From Dyella_B sp035486915 (GTDB lineage: Bacteria > Pseudomonadota > Gammaproteobacteria > Xanthomonadales > Rhodanobacteraceae), in NCBI RefSeq assembly GCF_035486915.1, contig NZ_DATHMR010000102.1:1-53819 (forward strand): a stretch of DNA of 53,819 bases, read 5' to 3'. The position numbers and the translations under genes were made by a program. The notes under the pieces were generated by a model, which did not search any database, was not told the origin of the DNA, and saw only the letters and a program-made list of their open reading frames with translations. Shown here piece after piece: positions 1 through 6,329 of this stretch; within the stretch, counting starts at the first letter, position 1; each line of letters starts with the position of its first letter.

Positions 1-639
1 TGGAGGCCTTTTTGTTTTCATCCCAATGATGCGTATAGAGCTAACTGGAGGAGTAGTTATCGTTGGAATTGTGTAATAAAGATACGTTTGCTCGTTCCAA
101 TCACTTACGAAGACTTCTGCGCGTTGAATTCCCCTACTCAACGTGCCAGCTGGATGTAGACCCAATGCTCTCAAATCTCCTTCAGCCTCTTTCACGGACA
201 GCGTTGAGCTGCATGAAACATCCACTGTGGAAGTGGAACCGTACTGCCATTGCAGTGCTCGCCAAGTTGAGACGGCCTTGTTATATGGAAGAGCTTCTTC
301 ATGCGTCTCCACCCGAAGGGATAAATAAGGCGAAAAATTGTTATTTGTTGATGGCAGGGAAAATTGTTCGTAAATGCCAACGACGTCCGTCGGGCTTACA
401 TTAACGACATGTTGCATCTTCACACCTGCCACGTGCTCCATGTCTTCGATACTTATGTAATTGTTGTTTCTTGCCATCAAAGGAAGGAGTTTTTTCCATA
501 AGGAATAAAGGCAATCCTGAGACGGTAAAGGTCTGCTTTGGATTGATTCTGGCGTGTCAATGACAGCCTTAGATGTCTCATGTGTACACGATGCCAGTGA
601 GAGCGTCGTGGCTAGGAGCATCACCTTTAACTTATCCAT
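1..639 (-). CDS. Putative lipoprotein, 3' end outside window
   Basis: An open frame runs from an ATG at 639 to base 1 without a stop (213 codons), so the C-terminus lies beyond the window. The N-terminus is a short lipoprotein signal: basic start (MDKLKV), hydrophobic stretch, then the lipobox LASC with Cys at residue 18. This predicts export and lipid anchoring to a membrane. A strong AGGAAGAGG ribosome site sits just upstream, which supports the start. I do not recognise the mature domain. It has scattered Cys and aromatic residues and lower GC than the rest of the window. The gene is preceded by a hairpin at 679-718 and by the terminator of the upstream gene. Confidence 0.72.
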   Translation of the reverse strand, partial: MDKLKVMLLATTLSLASCTHETSKAVIDTPESIQSRPLPSQDCLYSLWKKLLPLMARNNNYISIEDMEHVAGVKMQHVVNVSPTDVVGIYEQFSLPSTNNNFSPYLSLRVETHEEALPYNKAVSTWRALQWQYGSTSTVDVSCSSTLSVKEAEGDLRALGLHPAGTLSRGIQRAEVFVSDWNEQTYLYYTIPTITTPPVSSIRIIGMKTKRPP

Positions 640-678
640 ACCTCTTCCTAAACGTATGATGATATAAGGCGAACAATT

Positions 679-718
679 ATGTCCGCTTTCGGCCGCGATT
701 TCAGCCGAAAACGGACAT
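679..718. repeat. Hairpin with ATGTCCG...CGGACAT arms
   Basis: Arms 679-693 and 704-718 pair with one mismatch around a 10-base loop. A closely similar hairpin occurs at 44994-45021, far away and beside unrelated genes, so this is probably a dispersed intergenic palindrome and not a gene-specific operator. It lies in the leader region of the edge lipoprotein gene. Confidence 0.6.
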
Positions 719-787
719 TACTCGCACAGCAGAAACTTAGTAAAAGGGTGCGATCGACTACTCACGATCAACCTTTGGTCAACACGC

Positions 788-818
788 AAAAAAGCCAACT
801 TCTACGGTTGGCTTTTTT
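788..818 (-). terminator. Rho-independent terminator
   Basis: A perfect 12-base inverted repeat (788-799 and 807-818) has a GC core of GCCAAC/GTTGGC, a 7-base loop and A/T tracts on both sides, so it can work in both directions. It lies about 30 bases after the stop of the minus-strand gene ending at 848 and most likely ends that transcript. Confidence 0.85.
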
Positions 819-847
819 GTTTTCGAACGTCTACTAACTTGATGTCG

Positions 848-1414
848 TCAAACCACGGTGTCGACAAACACTCCGCGCAGTCCGGAGACACCGCTTTCGC
901 TGAAGTTGTGTGCCAGCGTTTGCAGAAACAATGGCAGGCTGGGGATTGTGCTGCTTGAAGAATCGGTCGATGTTTCAGATGACGAACCAAGTGACGACCA
1001 AAGATTTTGGAAGACCGTGGTCAAACTACCGGTGCCGCTTGAGGTGGGCGACGCGCTGTTCGAACTGGCATTCAATGACTGAGCCAGATTGGAGAATGTC
1101 GAAGCAATGTTTCTGTACTGCTGGACTTGCTGCGACCCTTTCAGTTGCTGCGGCAGAGCTGCGAACTGCGTACCGCTCGTTGCAGTCGTGTTATTTGAGC
1201 CAGCCGCGCCGGGTGCTGAGGTTAATCCGAGTTGCGCCATCGCGCCTGCAATAGCCGAAGCTAGCGGGTTCGCATCTGTGTCCGACGTGCCCTTCGAGGC
1301 GACAAGAGCCGCAGCTGTCGACTCATTGAGCTCTTTTTTGTGATGGGTGTAGCGGGATGAAACGAGGCCGCCGATGGGCTGCAACTGCGTACTGCTAATG
1401 CTTGAAATAGTCAT
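848..1414 (-). CDS. Ser/Thr/Ala-rich hypothetical protein
   Basis: This encodes 188 aa from the ATG at 1414 (start MTISSISS). The frame stays open to 1462, but the stretch before this ATG looks unlike the rest. The protein is rich in Ser, Thr, Ala, Asn and Gln, has low-complexity Ser/Thr runs near residues 120-165, and has no transmembrane segment or clear signal peptide. I do not recognise a domain. The Ser-rich start and short helical pieces recall small proteobacterial proteins of unknown function that begin with similar SxISS motifs, but this is only an impression. A strong terminator follows the stop, which supports a real transcription unit. Confidence 0.55.
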   Translation of the reverse strand: MTISSISSTQLQPIGGLVSSRYTHHKKELNESTAAALVASKGTSDTDANPLASAIAGAMAQLGLTSAPGAAGSNNTTATSGTQFAALPQQLKGSQQVQQYRNIASTFSNLAQSLNASSNSASPTSSGTGSLTTVFQNLWSSLGSSSETSTDSSSSTIPSLPLFLQTLAHNFSESGVSGLRGVFVDTVV

Positions 1415-1522
1415 AACAGGCAGCCCGTCGTGGACAGTGAGCACTCCTATATTACCTCGCAAATCCCTTACCGCGCTAAGTAGACCCGCCCCCGGTCGAA
1501 AGCGGGCATTAAATATATGAAT

Positions 1523-2050
1523 TTAGCGACTTTCGGGCTTGAGCAAACGTAGTGTGTTGAGTTGACTCTCAAGAGCTTCCATGGAGTCCCAGGGCAAGAT
1601 GGGTGAATTTTGCCTTTCGTCTGGCGGGTTCTGGAGCAACCCATCAGACCAACCACCGCAGCCCATAAGAGGTAACAGTGGCCGACGGTGCAGCCACGCA
1701 AGACAAACTTCCGAGATAGTGCCAGCGCGACCTCCGATGACAATGCATGCGTCGCCGGCGAGTGCCATGATCAGATTTCTTGCGTCACCCATTCCACATG
1801 GAATGACGACTGTTGCTGGCCAGTCTGGCGCTGGCATGTCCGCGTTCGTGATGATGCTGACAACCATTCCGCCAGCGGCCTGAGCGCGTTGTGCCGCTAT
1901 TCGGGTAGCTGGACTTCCGCATCCGCTGATCACGGTAATGCCTAAGCGGGCGAGTAGTTCTCCGGCCTGTCCGGCCAGATCGTATGCCTTGGACCCTGGC
2001 TCTGCACTTCCCAACACGCAAACTTGAGGTTGGCGAATAGTATCGATCAT
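1523..2050 (-). CDS. LOG/SLOG-type nucleotide-binding protein (TIGR00725-like)
   Basis: This is 175 aa from the ATG at 2050, chosen because AAGGAC lies directly upstream and the fold begins there (PQVCVLGSAEPGS). The pattern is that of the lysine-decarboxylase-like LOG/SLOG superfamily: an N-terminal VLGS strand-loop, a central GCG/ATRIAAQ region, and the GGRAGTISEV loop corresponding to the family's PGGxGTxxE motif. Related proteins bind or cleave nucleotide derivatives. TIGR00725 members are short stand-alone versions with unproven substrate. The Gly-rich loop and Glu are intact. It is probably cytosolic. The longer start at 2191 would add about 47 unlike residues and approach the next gene. 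Confidence 0.75.
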   Translation of the reverse strand: MIDTIRQPQVCVLGSAEPGSKAYDLAGQAGELLARLGITVISGCGSPATRIAAQRAQAAGGMVVSIITNADMPAPDWPATVVIPCGMGDARNLIMALAGDACIVIGGRAGTISEVCLAWLHRRPLLPLMGCGGWSDGLLQNPPDERQNSPILPWDSMEALESQLNTLRLLKPESR

Positions 2051-2156
2051 GTCTGTCCTTATGGCTGCGCGGTTCACTTCCTTGATGATAAATTTTTTAA
2101 CGCAACGGAGCCCGCCATATCGAATGCCAACACACTTACCCAGTGTACGCTTTGAG

Positions 2157-2372
2157 TCAAAACCAGGTTTCGACGAGACGATGATCGTCACTGGGCAAGC
2201 GCGGACAGATGGTTAGCCCTGGCGGCATCTTCTTGCGCAATTCTTGCAGGGAATGTGCAATCAGCTTTTCACCTGTCGGCTTTTCGACCTGATAACGCCG
2301 AGCGACGAAGCAGTCGGGGTGCTCCGGCGGATATTGAAGGACGATCCAGATTGAGAGCGCTTCTTTGCTCAT
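2157..2372 (-). CDS. Small hypothetical protein, 71 aa
   Basis: The gene starts MSKEALSIW and ends VETWF. Composition is natural for a soluble alpha/beta protein, with a Trp-Ile-Val strand, a PPEHPDCF loop, a charged helix (HSLQELRKKM) and a Pro-rich end. I recognise no named family. The stop lies about 100 bases upstream of the SLOG gene start, on the same strand. Its ribosome site is weak, so the start is less certain than the frame. Confidence 0.55.
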   Translation of the reverse strand: MSKEALSIWIVLQYPPEHPDCFVARRYQVEKPTGEKLIAHSLQELRKKMPPGLTICPRLPSDDHRLVETWF

Positions 2373-2640
2373 CGTGATTGGCTTGATGCGTGTTCATAAG
2401 GGAAGTCTTTGTCACTGGCAATATCGGCGACAACACAGATCCCTTGACGCTGAATGGTCCCGGCAATGGATGCTCGCGCCATTCTTTCTTAGTCAGTTCA
2501 AAGCGCGGGTGAACCAACGGACCTTGGCTTTGGCCCGCGTTCAATGAGCTCGGCGATTGCCACGTTGCTTCTTTCAGCGCATCGCTAGTTTTTACGATCA
2601 GCGAATCGTTCGAGGCATCTTGCGCTCGCCCGAATGATTC
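2373..2640 (-). pseudogene. Possible gene remnant upstream of the 71-aa gene
   Basis: A minus-strand frame reads through about 90 codons here with protein-like composition (for example FELTKKEWREHPLPG), but it has no good ATG. It runs into the sulfotransferase gene at one end and into the 71-aa gene, out of frame, at the other. Only a TTG at 2544 could start it. I read it as a broken or truncated gene, or as chance coding-like sequence. Confidence 0.22.
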
Positions 2641-3688
2641 ACGAGAGCTGGCGAAGCATTTCCATGCCGGGCGCGCAGGCCGATTCGAGGCGTGCGCGCT
2701 CGTCGGCGGGCAAATTCACCCATTTCGGCGGATTCTTCCGCACGCGCGCGGCCGCCTGCGCAAGCCAGGAAGGATCGTCCAGGCTGGGGTCCATGAAGCG
2801 AACGATGCGCCGGAGTTCGGCGTGTGGCGCATCGAGCATCGACTCGTAGCGCACGTGGAGAACCCGCTCGGCGGGCACGTTCTGCAAAAGTTTCAGGCCC
2901 ACGATGATCATCTCGGACCAGGCCATGCCGATCGGCGCGATCGGTAACTCGAAGCGCTGGAATACATCGACGTCGAAGCTCTCGGGTACAAGCCCACGCC
3001 ACGCCGGCGGCAGGTCCGCGGGTGCGTCGTACGTCGGCGTGAGATAGGGGGCCGAGCCGAACCGCTGCTTGAAGATCGCGCCGATCATTCCCATCCGCAT
3101 CGGAGGAAACCGGCTCGCCGAGACTGCAAACTCCCGGCCATCGCGAAAGACATGGATGAACTTGGCCGTCGGAAAGAAGTGAGACAACGGATGGACGAGA
3201 CCGAGCGAAGCGCCCGAGCGTTCGCACCAGAATCGACGTCCCAGGCGTGTACACAGCCACTGGAAGACGTTGAGGTATTGCCGGTAGATGCGATCTTCCG
3301 GCAACGCCTGCACGAAAACGCGCAGCTCTTCGTGGAGACTGTCGGGGTCTTCCGTGAGCAACGGAAGCGTCATCGCCAACAGCGGTGGAATGCCCGTTTC
3401 GCGAAAGCGCAGTGCAGAAGCCAGGGGATATCGAAACTCGTCGATGACGAGACCGCGCTCCATAAGACGCAGCCACGCCGTATGGCGAGAGCGCGGTTCG
3501 CTCAACACAGACCAGAAGTTCGGGCCGTCGACCGGATCTTTCTGGAAGCCCTGCGGATGAAGCGCGTTGAACAACTCCGAGAGACTCAGCACGTCTGGAT
3601 GCAGCGAGAGCAGATCGGAAAGCATCGTCGAGCCGGAACGGCCCGTGCTGACAATGAAGAGGGGGGCTTGGGACGAAGCTGTCATCAC
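2639..3688 (-). CDS. Sulfotransferase family protein
   Basis: This 349-aa cytosolic protein has the two PAPS-binding signatures of sulfotransferases: the 5'-phosphosulfate loop STGRSGST at residues 14-21, and the 3'-phosphate site around residues 180-195 (HVFRDGREFAVSASRF). It is of usual length for the Sulfotransfer_1/3 type and looks intact. The acceptor cannot be deduced; known relatives sulfate carbohydrates, lipids or tyrosines. The gene is clearly GC-richer than the flanking 1-2600 region. The alternative start one residue later (second Met) is equally possible. A second, TPR-fused sulfotransferase lies at 37124. Confidence 0.85.
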   Translation of the reverse strand: MMTASSQAPLFIVSTGRSGSTMLSDLLSLHPDVLSLSELFNALHPQGFQKDPVDGPNFWSVLSEPRSRHTAWLRLMERGLVIDEFRYPLASALRFRETGIPPLLAMTLPLLTEDPDSLHEELRVFVQALPEDRIYRQYLNVFQWLCTRLGRRFWCERSGASLGLVHPLSHFFPTAKFIHVFRDGREFAVSASRFPPMRMGMIGAIFKQRFGSAPYLTPTYDAPADLPPAWRGLVPESFDVDVFQRFELPIAPIGMAWSEMIIVGLKLLQNVPAERVLHVRYESMLDAPHAELRRIVRFMDPSLDDPSWLAQAAARVRKNPPKWVNLPADERARLESACAPGMEMLRQLS

Positions 3689-3736
3689 GGGGCGCGAGTC
3701 TACTACTTAGATGGCGAAAGCAGCGATCACTGCCAG

Positions 3737-3940
3737 TCACATGAAAAATCTCTTTCTGCGCGATGCAACACGTTGGCTGGCATCGCCACTAACCCATTGA
3801 GACGCCCCTGCGGATCGAATGAACGTTGCCTCGAGGAGCGTACGACTCAACGTGGTGAGCGCGTTGTCCGTGGCAATCAGCTCATTATTGTGAATCCCCA
3901 CAACGAACCGGGAAAAATCGCTAAGCGTCGGGTGTTTCAA
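3737..3940 (-). CDS. Doubtful small ORF, 67 aa
   Basis: An ATG at 3940 opens a 67-codon frame that overlaps the last 20 bases of the cupin gene. The predicted peptide has no recognised domain and ends in a basic stretch (RRKRFFM). No ribosome site is visible. It may be a translationally coupled small protein, or just intergenic sequence between the cupin and sulfotransferase genes. Confidence 0.25.
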   Translation of the reverse strand: MKHPTLSDFSRFVVGIHNNELIATDNALTTLSRTLLEATFIRSAGASQWVSGDASQRVASRRKRFFM

Positions 3941-4310
3941 GGCTGTGTTCGGTCGGCTGCGGTGTGATGGTCATCACCATAAGCCGTTCGGAACCCTCAA
4001 AACGATGCCACATGCCCGCAGGTATGACGACGAGTTCTTTCTCGGCGAGGAAGTACCGTTCCTCTCCCGCATTCTTTAGCAAGATAACCGTGGTTGTTCC
4101 ATCCAACACCATGACAACTTCGTCGCCATTGGGGTGACGCTCCCATTCACTGGAGCCCGAGTAATAACTCACATAAACGGCACCATCGCGGTACGGTGCG
4201 ACTTCGGCGAAGGCTTCATTCGCCTCGTCTCCAAATGCCATTTCCGGAGATCGGTTCGGTAAGTGTTTCAACCCGGACAAGACATGCACGAGTGATTTTT
4301 TCATAGGCAA
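3921..4310 (-). CDS. Cupin domain-containing protein
   Basis: This is a 129-aa single-domain cupin. The first cupin motif is seen as HPNGDEVVMVLDG near residues 57-69 and the second as PAGMWHRF near residues 97-104, with His and Glu positioned for a metal site. Such small cupins bind metals or small ligands, and their substrate cannot be guessed. The start is either TTG at 4310, which has GAAGG at good spacing, or ATG at 4304 (MKKSL). It stands alone between a DUF4386 membrane protein and the sulfotransferase. Confidence 0.8.
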   Translation of the reverse strand: MPMKKSLVHVLSGLKHLPNRSPEMAFGDEANEAFAEVAPYRDGAVYVSYYSGSSEWERHPNGDEVVMVLDGTTTVILLKNAGEERYFLAEKELVVIPAGMWHRFEGSERLMVMTITPQPTEHSLETPDA

Positions 4311-4380
4311 CCAGCGATCCTTCTTCTATCCAATGACTTGATTGACGGGCGGCGACGCGAGGCTGCACATCTTGCGAATG

Positions 4381-5142
4381 CTATCTAAGCGAACTTGCTA
4401 TGCCCAGACCGCGTGGCCTTTCAGTCCATGCTCGCCACTTTTCGACATTCAATCCTTTTATCGCGAGCCAAAGCGCAAACAATCCTTCGCCAACCGGACA
4501 AGGGAACAGCAGATAGGGGAGCAACCGTGCCTGGAGTGCTGGCGAGATGAAACTGACGAAACCATCGGTGAAATAGCAGAAGCCCGAAATGCCGAGCAGA
4601 ATGCCGACGATTCTCGGAAGAAAGCCAGAACGGAAAACCACAAAGCCGGTCAGCATCTCGTCCAGTCCGTAAAAGACGAATGAAATAAGAAGACCCGTAT
4701 TCTGCAGTTGCAGAGATAGATACGAGAGGCTTTGCAATTGTTCGGGGCTGAATGCGCCCATCGCGCTTGCCTCCGTCGCTAGCTTCAATGGCACGTAGGC
4801 ATTGAGCATGTCCAGACTTTCGATGGCCGTACCGACAAGTCCACAACCCATCGCGACCGCCGCAATGATGAGGTTTACGCGCTTGAGCAGTATGAAGGCG
4901 ATGATTTCAGCGGGGATGTTACATAGCAGCAACACGATGTGGGCCGTAAAGCCCATCCGAAAGAGTGTTTCGTGTGCGGCGATGTTATGGATGGTTTCCG
5001 AGACGCTGCCGTCGACGATCAGCGTGTTTCTCACGTAGCCGATATCGAACGCGCCGGTCACGATTCCCACCAACGCCAGAATGCCGACGACTCTCGCCAG
5101 AACAAGCGGAGAAAACGGTTCGGAACGGAAATGGGACATCAT
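4381..5142 (-). CDS. DUF4386 family membrane protein
   Basis: This encodes 253 aa from the ATG-ATG pair at 5142, which has GAGGGAG at ideal spacing; the frame extends to 5202 but without a good start. It is an inner-membrane protein with about six hydrophobic helices, including one near the N-terminus (ARVVGILALVGIVTGAF) and later ones around residues 70-90, 100-120, 160-180 and 190-245. The arrangement fits DUF4386, a family of unknown function common in Gram-negative genomes. No catalytic motif is visible. Confidence 0.78.
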   Translation of the reverse strand: MMSHFRSEPFSPLVLARVVGILALVGIVTGAFDIGYVRNTLIVDGSVSETIHNIAAHETLFRMGFTAHIVLLLCNIPAEIIAFILLKRVNLIIAAVAMGCGLVGTAIESLDMLNAYVPLKLATEASAMGAFSPEQLQSLSYLSLQLQNTGLLISFVFYGLDEMLTGFVVFRSGFLPRIVGILLGISGFCYFTDGFVSFISPALQARLLPYLLFPCPVGEGLFALWLAIKGLNVEKWRAWTERPRGLGIASSLR

Positions 5143-5333
5143 GAAGCTCCCTCTTGTGGACGTCGCAAATATGCAACAACCCGTACGAAGATGGCCTGCC
5201 ATTCAAGATAAGTTTGCGGCGATGGGCTTTCGCGTGCCAGAAGTACTCGTCATTGGCCGCAAGGGGAGCCCATGACCGTGCCGCTTTTCATTCCATTTTT
5301 CGCGTGCCGCCGGCGATGGCCATTCAAGCGGGT

Positions 5334-5483
5334 TTAAATCAATGATCGTATGAAGTTGAGAACGGGATCGAAAAACGTTTCGTGCATACGTTCGGCGAAA
5401 ATGAGAACCACGCAGATAGCGACGATGACAAACATGACGGCCTTACCCACCGTGCTCAATACCTTCATGAGCGTCACTTTCAT
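5334..5483 (-). CDS. 49-aa single-span membrane protein
   Basis: An ATG at 5483, preceded by AGGGGA at about 7 bases, opens a 49-codon frame ending in TAA at 5334. The peptide has a basic amphipathic start (MKVTLMKVL), one hydrophobic span at about residues 15-30 (VMFVIVAICVVLIF) and a short aromatic C-terminal tail. This is the typical layout of small regulatory inner-membrane proteins. It lies just downstream, on the same strand, of the EAL and GGDEF genes, so it may belong to that transcription unit. Function unknown. Confidence 0.6.
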   Translation of the reverse strand: MKVTLMKVLSTVGKAVMFVIVAICVVLIFAERMHETFFDPVLNFIRSLI

Positions 5484-5591
5484 GGCATCCCCTGCTCCTG
5501 GCCAGCTGATCGGCTTTTGCAGATAGTCGCGCTATCGGTAGCCGATTGCGAAGCGGAAGCTTACTCCTATTTCCGCGCCCAGAGCCCAGAG

Positions 5592-6329
5592 CTAGGCGTT
5601 GAAATGCGGCAGCGGTAACGCTTCCACCTGGGGTCTGGCAAAAAGATAACCTTGCTGAAGTGGAATACCCAGATCGTGCAGCGCAAGGGAGTCGTCGGCG
5701 GTTTCCACACCTTCCGCGATAATTTTTATCCCCAGCTCGTCGCACATGCTTACCGTGTGCCGGATGATGGCGCGCCGATTCTTGTCGAGCGAAATGCCCT
5801 TGATCAGGGCGAGATCGAGTTTCAACAGATCGGGCTGGAAATCCGCCAGAAGATTCAATCCCGAATAGGCCGCGCCGAAATCGTCGATGGCGGTAAGAAT
5901 GCCTTGTGCGCGGTACGCCTTCAAAACGATCAGCAAGCGATCGAGATCGGCGACGGCTTCTTGTTCGTTCACTTCGAAAATGATGCGCGATAGCGGCCAA
6001 TCGACACGCTTTGCCGCCGCGACCGTACCCAGCAGGCAGTGATAGGCGTCGTACACCGCATTGGGCATGAAGTTGATGGAGAGCAGCGCCGGCGGCTTCA
6101 ATCGACCCGCCCATTCAAGCGCCGTAATGCGACACAGCTGATCGAACGCAAAGCGGTTAACGGCATCGACGCTGGAAAGAATATCGCTGGCTGACGCACC
6201 ATCTTGGCCGCGCACAAGTGCTTCGTGCGCGAACGTCGTCTTATCGATAACGTTGATGATCGGCTGGAAAGCCATGGTAATGGCCCGCTGAAAAACATTT
6301 TTGTCGCTGCAGCGCTCACATGTTCCCAT
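5592..6329 (-). CDS. EAL domain protein (c-di-GMP phosphodiesterase)
   Basis: This 245-aa protein is essentially a bare EAL domain. It has the E-A-L motif in HEALVRG, the metal- and substrate-site Asn in SINFMPN, Glu in FEVNE, the DDFG loop (AIDDFGAAYSGL), Lys in LLKLD, and Glu in AEGVET, so all main catalytic residues appear present. It would hydrolyse cyclic di-GMP in the cytosol. The ATG at 6329 lies inside the end of the upstream GGDEF gene (14-base overlap) with a GGGTGAG site, so translation is probably coupled. An N-terminal CxxC pair (TCERCSD) could bind metal or sense redox state. Confidence 0.85.
   Translation of the reverse strand: MGTCERCSDKNVFQRAITMAFQPIINVIDKTTFAHEALVRGQDGASASDILSSVDAVNRFAFDQLCRITALEWAGRLKPPALLSINFMPNAVYDAYHCLLGTVAAAKRVDWPLSRIIFEVNEQEAVADLDRLLIVLKAYRAQGILTAIDDFGAAYSGLNLLADFQPDLLKLDLALIKGISLDKNRRAIIRHTVSMCDELGIKIIAEGVETADDSLALHDLGIPLQQGYLFARPQVEALPLPHFNA

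Noticed and set aside
2598..3740. Long minus-strand frame overlapping the sulfotransferase
   Set aside because: Off-frame shadow of the gene at 2639-3688, which has intact PAPS-binding motifs.
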